NCBI GenBank assembly: GCA_021803025.1
Contig: JAJZQV010000008.1
Location: 1 to 54,636, forward strand
Source: Actinomycetes bacterium
Lineage (GTDB): Bacteria > Actinomycetota > Actinomycetes > Propionibacteriales > Propionibacteriaceae
Direction: 5' to 3'
DNA: 54,636 nt
This document shows positions 17,799-26,109 of the stretch, in pieces. The notes under the pieces were generated by a model. The model was not told the DNA's origin, searched no databases, and saw only the letters and a list, made by a program, of their open reading frames with translations. The translations under genes and the position numbers were made by a program. How positions within the stretch are numbered: the first letter of the stretch is position 1; each line of letters starts with the position of its first letter.

Positions 17799-18067
17799 CG
17801 CTTGCCCTCACCGCGGGCGGAGACCAGCGCCGCGCGCTGCACCTGGTAGGTCTCCACGTCGATCTCGCCACGTGCGAACCTCCGGTCGAGGATCTCCTCG
17901 GGCGTCTCCTGGCCGGACTCCGACTGACCCTGCCGTGCCTGACGACCCGGTAGCAGCCGACTCACCGCCCACACGATCGCCGCGATCAGCAGCAACCAGA
18001 TCACGATCATCCCGATCATGCCGCCAATGCCCAAGCCGCCCCAACCCATACCGCCGTAACCCATCAT
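17795..18067 (-). CDS. Small SHOCT-domain membrane protein
   Basis: 90 residues. A Gly/Met-rich N-terminus (MMGYGGMGWGGLGIGGMIGM) runs into a single membrane segment (about 15-42), then a linker and a SHOCT motif near residues 57-83 (PEEILDRRFARGEIDVETYQ). SHOCT domains are short oligomerisation modules at the end of membrane proteins. It is the first gene of the SHOCT/PepSY-like/RR/HK operon. The start chosen is the first of two adjacent ATGs, with GAGAGG upstream. Confidence 0.85.
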   Translation of the reverse strand: MMGYGGMGWGGLGIGGMIGMIVIWLLLIAAIVWAVSRLLPGRQARQGQSESGQETPEEILDRRFARGEIDVETYQVQRAALVSARGEGKR

Positions 18068-18180
18068 CTCTGTGCCTCTCGTTCTCAGGGGCCTGTAGCG
18101 ACCCGATACCAAGAGCGTTCCAGACGCGCGTAAACCAGAACCGGCGGCGAAAGTAAAGAGTGACTAAACCGCAGTTCGGG

Positions 18181-19278
18181 TCAGGCGGGCCAGGGCGGTT
18201 GACCATTGGTCGACGCGACGGCGGTGGTCGTGACCGTCCGGAAGACCATGTCGTCGACGTTCGGCATGGCGTGGGCGAGGTTCTGCTCGGCCTCGTGTGC
18301 GATGGCTTCCGCTTCCGATACCCGCATGTCAGCGAGCTGGAGGGTGGCGGCGCCGTGGAGGCGATGCCCTACCCAGCGCAGCTGGATCGTGGGTACGGAC
18401 ACGACGCCGTGGGTCTCCTCGAGCACCTGACGCGCCTTGTCGACGAGGTCAGGTTCGATGCCGTCCATGAGCCGCCGCCCGATGCTTCGGATGGTGCCCC
18501 AGAGAAGGACCATGATCGCGGCCGAGATGAGGATGCCGATGATCGGGTCCGCGAGGGGGATGCCGGCCATGACACCCAGGGCGCCCAGGACCACGGCGAG
18601 TGAGGTGAAGCCGTCGAGGCGCGCGTGGACGCCGTCGGCGACGAGGGCAGCAGAGCCGATGCGCTGCCCGACCCTGATCCGGTAGATTGCCACGATCTCG
18701 TTGCCGGCGAAGCCGATGACCCCGGCCGCCACCACCCACCACAGGTTGTGCAGCGTCTGGGGGTGGAAGAAGCGGCTGATCGACTCGGCCGCGGCGATGA
18801 CAGCCGACAGAGCGACGACGGCGACGATGAACAGGCCGGCCAGGTCCTCGGCCCTCCCGAACCCGTAGGTGTAGCGGCGGCTGGCCCCGCGGCGTCCGAG
18901 GATGAACGCGATCCACAGGGGGACTGCGGTCAGTGCGTCGGAGAAGTTGTGGATCGTGTCGGCCAGGAGCGCGACCGACCCGCTGGCCAGGAAGATCAGG
19001 AGCTGCAGCACCGTGGTGCCCAGCAGGATGAACAGGCTGATCTTCAGCGCGCGGACACCGTGCGTACTGGCCTCCAGCGCGTCGTCGATCGAGTCCGCGG
19101 CGTCGTGCGTGTGAGGTACGAACAGCCCGTACAGGAATCCCTTCACCCCGGTGGGGTGGGAGTGGCCGCCGTGTGGGTGACCGTGCTCGTGGTCGTGGTG
19201 GTGCTCGTGGTCGTGGTCGTGCGGATGGCCGACCTCGTGGTCGTGGTGAGGCGTCGAACCGTGGGTAGGCGTGCTCAT
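18181..19278 (-). CDS. Cation diffusion facilitator metal efflux transporter with His-rich N-terminus
   Basis: 365 residues. The first 42 residues hold more than a dozen His in HD/HE repeats, a typical zinc- or nickel-binding tail. Six membrane segments follow. The transport site is of the HxxxD type in both TM2 (DTIHNFSDAL) and TM5 (DGVHARLDGF), which fits Zn-type CDF proteins. The cytoplasmic C-terminal domain (HGVVSVPTIQLRWVGHRLHG) is present. The gene overlaps the ArsR-family sensor gene by 4 bp, so metal-responsive expression of the exporter is likely. It exports divalent metal against protons at the cytoplasmic membrane. Confidence 0.92.
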   Translation of the reverse strand: MSTPTHGSTPHHDHEVGHPHDHDHEHHHDHEHGHPHGGHSHPTGVKGFLYGLFVPHTHDAADSIDDALEASTHGVRALKISLFILLGTTVLQLLIFLASGSVALLADTIHNFSDALTAVPLWIAFILGRRGASRRYTYGFGRAEDLAGLFIVAVVALSAVIAAAESISRFFHPQTLHNLWWVVAAGVIGFAGNEIVAIYRIRVGQRIGSAALVADGVHARLDGFTSLAVVLGALGVMAGIPLADPIIGILISAAIMVLLWGTIRSIGRRLMDGIEPDLVDKARQVLEETHGVVSVPTIQLRWVGHRLHGAATLQLADMRVSEAEAIAHEAEQNLAHAMPNVDDMVFRTVTTTAVASTNGQPPWPA

Positions 19279-19634
19279 CGGTCGGACTCTCCGTGGTGGT
19301 GGGCGGGCTGACCGCCGAGGGAGTGCTCCGCCTGGAAGATGGCGTCGGAGACGAGCTGCTGCGCGTGCTCGTTCTCCAGCCGGTAGAACACGCGTTGACC
19401 GTCTTGACGGGCGGCCACGATCCGAGCCAGCCGAAGCTTCGCAAGGTGCTGCGACACAGAAGCCGGCGACTTGTGCAGGAGCTCGGCCAGGCGGTTCACC
19501 GACAGGTCCTCATCTCGCAGGGCGAGGATGATGCGGACACGGGTCGCATCGGCCAGCATCGAGAAGATCTCGACAGCCAGCTCCACGTACTGGCTCTCCG
19601 AGCTCGGCCGTGCTGTCCCATCGTCTGCATTCAT
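19275..19634 (-). CDS. ArsR/SmtB-family metal-responsive repressor
   Basis: 119 residues with a winged helix-turn-helix (LAELLHKSPASVSQHLAKLRLA) and wing RQDGQRVFYRLEN. The last helix has ENEHAQQLVSDAIFQAEH, giving His/Asp/Glu ligands in the position of the alpha5 metal site of SmtB/CzrA-type sensors, and the C-terminus adds HHH. It lies directly upstream of and overlaps the CDF exporter. It should repress both genes and release DNA on binding Zn or a similar metal. Confidence 0.9.
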   Translation of the reverse strand: MNADDGTARPSSESQYVELAVEIFSMLADATRVRIILALRDEDLSVNRLAELLHKSPASVSQHLAKLRLARIVAARQDGQRVFYRLENEHAQQLVSDAIFQAEHSLGGQPAHHHGESDR

Positions 19635-19637
19635 GCG

Positions 19638-19668
19638 CAGACCTTAGCAAGTCGGTCTGGCAGGACAA
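19638..19668 (-). promoter_or_regulatory. Leaderless promoter with inverted repeat for the ArsR-CDF operon
   Basis: On the minus strand TTGTCC (19668-19663), 16 bp, TAAGGT (19646-19641), then only six bases to the ATG at 19634, so the transcript probably starts at or next to the start codon. The inverted repeat CAGACC-N10-GGTCTG (19638-19659) covers the -10 box and is the likely ArsR binding site. Confidence 0.6.
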
Positions 19669-19695
19669 CCGGAGTGATCATAGATCAGCGTTCGC

Positions 19696-19858
19696 GTCCT
19701 CCAAAGTGGTCGCCATTCGGAGGTGCCCGACCCCTCTCCGCCTCGCATCCTCGAAAGTTGTCGTCATTCAGCCCGGATGGACCGGTTTGGCGACAACTTC
19801 GGAGGACGACCGCCCATCCGTCGCCAGACCGCTCCGAATGGCGACAACTTCGGAGGAC
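19696..19858. repeat. Second four-unit inverted repeat array (++--), consensus CCTCCGAAGTTGTCGCCATT
   Basis: Units at 19696 and 19747 (plus strand) are followed by units at 19783-19807 and 19831-19858 (minus strand). Each is 25-30 bp, beginning GTCCTCC(G/A)AAGT and continuing GTCGCCATTCGGAG. The outer pair shares CCATTCGGAG, and the inner pair shares AGTTGTCG. The order plus, plus, minus, minus is the same as in the unrelated array at 6272-6439. It lies between divergent genes (ArsR and the ThDP enzyme). The rest of 19635-20082 holds the ArsR promoter and, near 20070, the ribosome site of the next gene. Confidence 0.75.
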
Positions 19859-20082
19859 GGTCAGGTGACGAATCCCGGGTGTCGCCGACTGGTCCGGCCA
19901 GACCTGGGTATGTGGACTTCGTCTCGGGGGAGTCCGAAGGCGTGCGCTTCCACGCAGCCCGGTGAGGCCCGCTGAGACGGCGTGGGCGCCTGCACGTGCA
20001 GTCCCCACAGAGACCAGGGGGCGGGAGCGCGAGCTCTTGCCGGGAAACGCTCCGTCCCCAGCTGCTCGCGGAGGAGAAACTC

Positions 20083-21894
20083 ATGTACACCGTCAGTGAC
20101 TTTGTCGTAGACCGACTCATCGAGTGGGGCCTTCACCGCTTCTTCGGCTTCCCCGGAGACGGGATCGGCGGCTTCGACGGTGCGCTCGGCCGGGCGCAGG
20201 AGGAAGGCAAGGACTTCCAGTACATCCGCCCCACCCACGAGGAGGTGGCCGCGCTGATGGCGTCCGCCCACGCGAAGTTCACAGGCGAGGTGGGGGTGTG
20301 CATCGCCACCTCGGGACCGGGCGCGGTCCACCTGATGAACGGTCTGTACGACGCTCGTGGCGACAACCAGCCCGTCGTCGCGATCGTAGGTCAGCAGGCC
20401 CGGGTCGCCATGGGCAGCGACTTCCAGCAGGAGCTGAACATGGAGCGGCTCTTCGGGGACGTAGCGGAGTTCGTCAAGACGGTCACCACACCGATGCAGG
20501 CTCAGATGGTTCTCGACAAGGCGATCCGTGTGGCAGAGACGTCCCGGCAGCCCTGCGTCGTCATCCTGCCGGGCGACGTCCAGGACCTGGAGATGGAGAA
20601 GCCCGGTGTTGCGCACTTCGTCTCTCGTTCGGGGGCGGGACACACCTCGACGAGGATCTGCCCGCCCATGGACGAGCTGCAGCGTGCCGCGGACGTCCTC
20701 AACGCGGGCAAGAAGGTCACGATGCTCGTCGGAGAGGGCGCGATGGGAGCCAAGGACGAGGTGCTCCAGGTGGCCGAGAGGCTCGGAGCGGGCATCATCA
20801 CGGCACTGCTGGGCAAGGCGGTCGTGCCCGGCGACATCCCGTACCACTCTCAGCAGCTCGGCCTGCTCGGTACGAAGCCGAGCTGGGACCAGATGCAGGA
20901 CTGCGACACGCTGCTGATGGTCGGGTCCAACTTCCCGTACTCGGAGTTCCTGCCGCCCACGGGACAGGCTCGCGGCGTACAGATCGACCTGCGACCGCCT
21001 CACCTCGGGATCCGCTACCCCATGGAGGTCAACCTCTGGGGAGATTCCCGGGCCACGCTGGGCGCGCTGATCCCCCTCCTCCGCCAGACGGACGACCTGA
21101 GCTGGCAGGAGGGCGTCGCCAAGGGCATGAAGACCTGGGAGAGGATGATCCAGAACGCTGCCATGGTGGATGCCCACCCGATCAACCCACGGCTGGTCTT
21201 CCACCACCTCAATGCCCAGCTTCCGTCCGACGCGATCATCACGGCGGATGCGGGAAGCACGGCCGACTGGTACGGGCACCACATCCGGCTCGGCCGCAAC
21301 CAGATGGGAAGTCTGTCCGGAAGCCTGGCCACGATGCTCGGCGCGATGCCGTACGCGCTCGCTGCGAAGTTCGCCTACCCCGACCGGCCCGTCGTCTGCA
21401 CGATCGGAGACGGTGCGTTCCAGATGCTCGGCATGAACGAGCTGATCACGATCAAGCGCCACTGGCACGAATGGCCAAACGCGTCCTTCATCGTCCTCGT
21501 CCTGCACAACAGCGACCTCAACCAGGTCTCGTGGGAGATGCGTGAGGCAGGGAACCCGCGCTGGGACACCGCGCAGCTGGTCGAGGACATGGACTACGCC
21601 AGGTACGCCGAAGGGCTGGGGCTGAAGGGCATCCGCGTCGACGAGCCGGGCCAGGTCGAGGACGCGTGGCGGGAGGCGTTCGCGGCGGACCGGCCGGTCC
21701 TTCTCGATGTGGTCACGGACAAGAACATCCCGCCGCTGCCCCCGCATGTCACCTACGAGCAGGCCAAGAGCGTCGCGAAGTCGGTCATCCATGGCGACCC
21801 CGACTCCCGCGAGGTCATCACCAACAGCGCGCGGGCCGTGGCCTCCGAGCTGTTCGCCCGCGTCGGCGGCACGCTGGAGCGCGACGATGACTGA
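20083..21894 (+). CDS. Thiamine-diphosphate-dependent pyruvate oxidase/acetolactate synthase-like enzyme
   Basis: 603 residues from the ATG at 20083 with GGAGGAG upstream. The three ThDP-enzyme domains are in order: Pyr domain with FFGFPGDGIGGFDGAL and the catalytic Glu in THEEVAALMA (residue 53/54); a central domain (VLNAGKKVTMLVGEGAM); and a PP domain with the ThDP/Mg motif GDGAFQMLGMNE near 443, ending in HNSDLNQVSWEM. The family includes pyruvate oxidase (PoxB) and related thiamine-requiring proteins. It probably decarboxylates a 2-keto acid in the cytoplasm or at the membrane. A C-terminal membrane-binding helix like that of E. coli PoxB is not evident. It is a single gene with an SDR remnant fused at its 3' end. 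Confidence 0.85.
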   Translation: MYTVSDFVVDRLIEWGLHRFFGFPGDGIGGFDGALGRAQEEGKDFQYIRPTHEEVAALMASAHAKFTGEVGVCIATSGPGAVHLMNGLYDARGDNQPVVAIVGQQARVAMGSDFQQELNMERLFGDVAEFVKTVTTPMQAQMVLDKAIRVAETSRQPCVVILPGDVQDLEMEKPGVAHFVSRSGAGHTSTRICPPMDELQRAADVLNAGKKVTMLVGEGAMGAKDEVLQVAERLGAGIITALLGKAVVPGDIPYHSQQLGLLGTKPSWDQMQDCDTLLMVGSNFPYSEFLPPTGQARGVQIDLRPPHLGIRYPMEVNLWGDSRATLGALIPLLRQTDDLSWQEGVAKGMKTWERMIQNAAMVDAHPINPRLVFHHLNAQLPSDAIITADAGSTADWYGHHIRLGRNQMGSLSGSLATMLGAMPYALAAKFAYPDRPVVCTIGDGAFQMLGMNELITIKRHWHEWPNASFIVLVLHNSDLNQVSWEMREAGNPRWDTAQLVEDMDYARYAEGLGLKGIRVDEPGQVEDAWREAFAADRPVLLDVVTDKNIPPLPPHVTYEQAKSVAKSVIHGDPDSREVITNSARAVASELFARVGGTLERDDD

Positions 21895-22068
21895 GCCTTC
21901 CGGCGAGAGCCGCCGGGCGCTGGCGGTCCCGATCGACGTCGCCGACGAGCACCAGGTCTTCGCCGCCGCGCAGCAGGTCGAGAGCGAGCTGGCGAGATCG
22001 ACGTGTGGGTGAACGACGCGATGACCACTGCGATTGCCTGGGACATCGCTCCCGACGACTTCCGGCGA
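21887..22068 (+). pseudogene. Short-chain dehydrogenase remnant with a frameshift
   Basis: After overlapping the preceding stop, one frame reads RRALAVPIDVADEHQVFAAA and QQVESEL; the next frame continues EIDVWVNDAMTTAIAWDIAP and DDFRRA. Together these match residues about 55-110 of SDR proteins (VDVADEAQVxAAxxxxxxxLGxIDVWVNNA). Loss of one G near 21997 (GCTGGCGAG for GCTGGGCGAG) explains the frame change. Both the Rossmann GxxxGIG start and the YxxxK catalytic region are missing. Confidence 0.65.
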
Positions 22069-22555
22069 GCATGCCTTCTCGGTCGCTCGACGCAACCTTT
22101 GCGATCCCGCCGGCGGGGTCTGACGCGACGGGGCATCGCTCTCGCACATGGGCTGACGGCGGTCGATGTCATGGGAGCCTCTCAGCTGCTCGGACACCTC
22201 GGCATGCGCACCGAAGTCGTCGTCGACCAGGCTTCCCGACAATCCAGCCCTCAACATAGCCCCGACGGTCACAGGTGCGGGCCCATGGGGGGTGATGTTC
22301 ACCAGCCGCCACGAGGAGACGACGCTGCGCATGAAGACGTCGCCACAGAAGGACGCGCGTCCTCTCGGCGGTGCGAGCGGTCCCAGTCCTGCGGGCCCAA
22401 GTTCATCTGTGCCGCCTCGTCCCGGTCGACGTCATCGTCCGGGAGGTCCGCATCCGTCGGGGCTGACTGCCTCAGCGCCGGCAATGCGACGCACCTTTTA
22501 GGTCACCCGGGCTCAACAACCTGAACGTGTCAGTTCTGGTCCAGATCGGCTCTTC
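22069..22555. other. Gap of about 490 bp without a recognised gene
   Basis: No frame on either strand gives a protein family I recognise. Several short open frames exist on both strands, as expected in GC-rich DNA. The stretch follows an SDR remnant and precedes the operator and promoter region of the symporter operon, so it is probably decayed coding DNA. Confidence 0.4.
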
Positions 22556-22575
22556 ACATGCAAACGTTTGCATGT
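22556..22575. promoter_or_regulatory. Perfect 20-bp palindromic operator of the amino-sugar operon
   Basis: ACATGCAAACGTTTGCATGT is perfectly self-complementary with a central CG and the AAACGTTT core typical of LacI/CcpA-family operators. It ends 38 bp before the symporter start codon. The LacI-type protein encoded as the last gene of this operon (29279) is the obvious candidate to bind it, giving autoregulation. Confidence 0.8.
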
Positions 22576-22613
22576 CAGTGTGGCGCGCACAAACATCAAG
22601 CGTAGGAGTTCCC

Positions 22614-24143
22614 ATGGGGCTGCTGGACTGGGTTGTCGTCGCCGCTTACTTCCTGGCGATGGTCGGAATCGGGTTCTGGGCGCGTAGCCGCATCAAGAAC
22701 ACGAGCGACTACTTCGTGGCCGGCGGGAAGATCCCGTGGTGGCTGACGGGAATCTCCCATCACATGTCGGGCTACTCAGCGGCCGTGTTCGTCGGCTATG
22801 CCGCGCTCGCGTACACCGCCGGTTTCGCCGTGTACGTGTGGTGGGCCCTGTCGATCACCTTCGCCTGCGTGGTGGGTGCCTTTCTGTTCGCTCCGCGATG
22901 GCCACGGCTTCGTAAGCGACTCGGGATCATCTCGCCCCTGGAGTTTCTTGCCGACCGGTTCAATGTCCCCACCCAGCAGGTTCTCGCGTGGTCCGGGGCC
23001 GCGCTGAAGGTGTTCGACGTGGCCGCGAAGTGGACGGCGTCTGCGATTCTGCTCAATGTCTTCGCAGGCGTCCCGGCGGCTGTCGGGATCCTCATCGTCG
23101 GCGGCGTGACGATGATCTACTCCACGGTGGGCGGTATCTGGGCCGACGTGCTCACCGACTTCGGTCAGTTCCTGATCCAGTTCGTGGCCGCGATCGCGAT
23201 GGCCGTGATCGTGATGGCGAAGCTCGGTGGGGTCTCGTCGATCTGGACGATCTGGTCTCAGCTCCCTCCGGCCAACTCGCATCCGTTCAACAGCAGCCTG
23301 ACGCTGTGGTTCTTCCTGGCGTACTGCGTGATCGCGACCCTCTCGTACAACGGCGGAACCTGGAACCTCGCGATGCGGTTCCTCTCGACCTCCGACGGGG
23401 TCGTCGCCCGCCGCTCGATGCTGCTGTCCGCGGTGCTGTACCTCGCCTGGCCCCTGGTGCTCTTCTTCCCGATGTGGGCTGCCCCCATCCTGCTGCCGGG
23501 CCTGGCGAAGCCGGACCAGTCGTACGCGCTCCTGGCCACGCACCTACTGCCGGCCGGTCTGATCGGACTCGTTCTTGCGGGGATGTTCTCGCACACGATG
23601 GCGATGACGTCTTCCGACGCGAACGCCATCTCTGCAGTCGTCATCCGCGACATCATTCCCTTCTTCCGCAAGGGCAAGGGATTCCTGCCGCCTCGCTCCG
23701 AGCTTCTCTGGTCACGGCTGACCACTTTCCTGTTCATCGTGCTGTCGATGTCCATCGCGCTCAAGGCCGACAGCTTCGGCGGAGTTCTCGGCCTGCTGAT
23801 CCTGTGGTTCGGCGCGTTGGTCGGACCGATCGCCGTGCCCATGCTTCTGGGAATGCTCCCGTGGTTCAAGAAGTCCGGTCCAAGTGCCGCCATCATCTCG
23901 TGGGCGGTCGGGCTCGTCATCTTCGCGGTGAACAAGTATGTGATTCCCGGACAGGTGGCCGCGATGGGAACCAACGCCCAGGCCTTCACCGTCGCATCGC
24001 CGGTGATCGGCTCGATGGTCGTGTTCATCGTCCTGGGCTTCATCAAGCCGGAGAACACTCCGGAAAGGGACGCCATCGTCGACGCCTTGAACATCGACAC
24101 GGATGAAGAGGTCGCTGTGCGTGAGTACAAAGCGGTGTCATGA
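22614..24143 (+). CDS. Sodium:solute symporter (SSS family)
   Basis: 509 residues from the ATG at 22614 with TAGGAG upstream; more distal in-frame starts would lie across the operator. About 13 membrane segments are visible. Family features include the opening WVVVAAYFLAMVGIGFWARS, TSDYFVAGGKIPWWLTGIS, the SSS motif with GGIWADVLTDFGQFLIQF, and LVLAGMFSHTMAMTSSDANAIS. It should import a neutral or acidic sugar with Na+. It heads a seven-gene operon in which every junction overlaps. Given the partners (AGE epimerase, NagA/NagB-like), an N-acetylated amino sugar is the likely substrate. Confidence 0.9.
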   Translation: MGLLDWVVVAAYFLAMVGIGFWARSRIKNTSDYFVAGGKIPWWLTGISHHMSGYSAAVFVGYAALAYTAGFAVYVWWALSITFACVVGAFLFAPRWPRLRKRLGIISPLEFLADRFNVPTQQVLAWSGAALKVFDVAAKWTASAILLNVFAGVPAAVGILIVGGVTMIYSTVGGIWADVLTDFGQFLIQFVAAIAMAVIVMAKLGGVSSIWTIWSQLPPANSHPFNSSLTLWFFLAYCVIATLSYNGGTWNLAMRFLSTSDGVVARRSMLLSAVLYLAWPLVLFFPMWAAPILLPGLAKPDQSYALLATHLLPAGLIGLVLAGMFSHTMAMTSSDANAISAVVIRDIIPFFRKGKGFLPPRSELLWSRLTTFLFIVLSMSIALKADSFGGVLGLLILWFGALVGPIAVPMLLGMLPWFKKSGPSAAIISWAVGLVIFAVNKYVIPGQVAAMGTNAQAFTVASPVIGSMVVFIVLGFIKPENTPERDAIVDALNIDTDEEVAVREYKAVS

Positions 24144-25387
24144 GCGAGGCCCATACCGGTTCCCCCACAGAACATCTTCTCGAGCATGTACTGCCATGGT
24201 GGGTCTCGCACGGCCTCGACGACGCGCCAGGAGTCCTCACGGGTTTCGACAACGACGGGCACCTTGTCACCTCCGACCGCTTCACCTGGTCGCAAGGGCG
24301 TTGGGCATGGCTCTGCAGCGAGCTGGCTGATGATGCGGCGGCGGGCCGGCTTGCGCTCGACCCGACGGAATGGAGGAGCCGCTGCCGTTCCACCGTGGAG
24401 TTCCTCCTCCGGTTCGCTGTGCGCGACGACGGGAGGACGGTCTTCCGGACCACGAAGGAGGGCGTTCCGGTCCCGGATGCGGACGGCGCTGTGGCGACGA
24501 GCGTGTTCGCTGACTTGTTCGTGGTCCTCGGAATCGCCGGTGCTCTCCGCACCGGCCCGGAGGCGCCCGCCGAGTGGCTGGATGTGGCCGAGCGTATCCT
24601 CGCCACGGCCGAGCGGTCGATCGCCGATCGTACGGCCCTCTCTGAGCCCTATCCCGTACCGGTCGGGTTCCGCGACCTGGCAGGGCCGATGAACCTGCTG
24701 CACGCGTCGGCGGAGCTCCTGCGCTCAGCCCCGTCGACGCTCGCGACAGGGGTGCGGGACCGAGCGCTCGCGACCCTGAACAGGGACTTCCTGGGCGAAG
24801 ACTCGTGGGTGGAGTTCAGAGCAGAGCCGTCCGTCTCGACGCAGACTCTGCTGGCGCGCCACCGGACGCCGGGCCATCTCCTGGAGCTGCTCTGGATGCT
24901 CGTCCTCGCAGAGGAGACGGGCGGGTTGCCGACTGACCTGCACCGCTACTCGGGCCTCGCCCTGCGGGCTCTCGAGCTCGCCTGGGACCGCGAGTACGGC
25001 GGGCTGCTGCGCTACGTGGACGAGGAGGGAGGGCGTCCGACCGGGCGTCTCCTCGGAGAGGAGCCGACCAGGTACGAAGCCTTGGTGACCGAGACCTGGG
25101 ACACGAAGCTGTGGTGGGTGCACGCGGACACGATGGTTGCCACCGCGCTGCTGGCAGACCGGACCGGCTCGCATGCCCTCGAGGAGTGGAACACGAGGGT
25201 CAGGGACTACACCTTGACGACCTTCCCCAGCCCGTCAGGAGAATGGCTGCAGGTCCGGGACCGCCGAGGCAACCCGCTCAGTACGGTTGTCGCACTGCCG
25301 GTGAAGGACCCCTTCCACATCATCCGAGCCCTCATCCTGCTCGCTCGGCTCGATGCCTGCGTACCTCTCGAGGGAGCTGCTGCATGA
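24140..25387 (+). CDS. AGE-family N-acylglucosamine 2-epimerase
   Basis: 415 residues, overlapping the symporter stop by 4 bp. The pattern is an (alpha/alpha)6 barrel of the AGE family: RFTWSQGRWAWLCSEL near the N-terminus, RTPGHLLELLWMLVLAEE with the catalytic His/Glu region, WDTKLWWVHADTMVATALL, and PVKDPFHIIRALI close to the C-terminus. Known members interconvert free N-acetylglucosamine and N-acetylmannosamine, or act on unsubstituted sugars. No phosphate is needed, which fits import by a symporter. The exact sugar cannot be set from sequence. Confidence 0.8.
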   Translation: MSEAHTGSPTEHLLEHVLPWWVSHGLDDAPGVLTGFDNDGHLVTSDRFTWSQGRWAWLCSELADDAAAGRLALDPTEWRSRCRSTVEFLLRFAVRDDGRTVFRTTKEGVPVPDADGAVATSVFADLFVVLGIAGALRTGPEAPAEWLDVAERILATAERSIADRTALSEPYPVPVGFRDLAGPMNLLHASAELLRSAPSTLATGVRDRALATLNRDFLGEDSWVEFRAEPSVSTQTLLARHRTPGHLLELLWMLVLAEETGGLPTDLHRYSGLALRALELAWDREYGGLLRYVDEEGGRPTGRLLGEEPTRYEALVTETWDTKLWWVHADTMVATALLADRTGSHALEEWNTRVRDYTLTTFPSPSGEWLQVRDRRGNPLSTVVALPVKDPFHIIRALILLARLDACVPLEGAAA

Positions 25388-26109
25388 TCACCCTGCACTC
25401 ATGTCCCGATGCGCGTGCGCTCGGCCGAGCAGCAGGTGCGCACGCTGCGTCCGTGCTGCGCGAGGCCGACAGCGACCGGCTGCGCGTCATGCTCGCGGCA
25501 GCCCCGAGCCAGCTCGAGACCCTCACGGCGCTCGCCCAGAGCGACGGCATCGACTGGTCGCGCATCGACTTCTTCCACATGGACGACTACGTCGGCCTTG
25601 CGCCAGATAGCCCGCGTGGCTTCGCGAACTGGCTCGAGCGTCATTTCCTGTCGCTGCTCGGTCCGCACGTCTCGTTCTCGCGGATGGACATCTCGCTGTC
25701 CCCGGAACAGGCGGCGCACGCCTACGGGAAGGTACTCGGTGACGAGCCCTTCGACCTTTCGCTGTGCGGCCTGGGCATCAACGGCCACCTGGCGTTCAAC
25801 GACCCTCCGGCGGACTTCTCCGACCCGGAGCCCACCAGGGTCGTCGAGCTCGCCCACGCGTCGCGCAAGCAGCAAGTCGACGAGGGGCTCTTCCCACGGC
25901 TGGACGACGTCCCGACGCACGCGGTGACGGTGACGATTCCGCGTCTGCTCAACGCGCGGGTCGTCATCTGCAGCGTGCCGGGCGCCGAGAAGCGGCAAGC
26001 GGTCCGCGACACCCTGGACCGCGAGCCCGGTCCCGACTACCCCGGGACGGCGCTGCGGAGCCACCCGGATGCGCATCTGTACGTCGACGCGGAGAGCGGG
26101 AAGACATGA
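25384..26109 (+). CDS. NagB-like glucosamine-6-phosphate deaminase/isomerase family protein
   Basis: 241 residues, starting at the ATG that overlaps the epimerase stop. The family motifs are FFHMDDYVGL (D67/D68) and GLGINGHLAFNDPP. In E. coli NagB the latter region is DGHxxFNE with D141, H143 and E148 as catalytic residues; here the equivalents are N133, H135 and D140. So His is kept while the proton-shuttling Asp is Asn and the Glu is Asp. This suggests a different NagB-like subgroup that may act on another amino sugar phosphate. It is soluble and cytoplasmic, in the amino-sugar operon. Confidence 0.8.
   Translation: MITLHSCPDARALGRAAGAHAASVLREADSDRLRVMLAAAPSQLETLTALAQSDGIDWSRIDFFHMDDYVGLAPDSPRGFANWLERHFLSLLGPHVSFSRMDISLSPEQAAHAYGKVLGDEPFDLSLCGLGINGHLAFNDPPADFSDPEPTRVVELAHASRKQQVDEGLFPRLDDVPTHAVTVTIPRLLNARVVICSVPGAEKRQAVRDTLDREPGPDYPGTALRSHPDAHLYVDAESGKT

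Noticed and set aside
19861-22332. Minus-strand open frame of over 800 codons opposite the ThDP enzyme
   Set aside because: It is produced by third-position GC bias of the plus-strand gene; composition is unlike a real protein and it crosses the repeat array and remnants.
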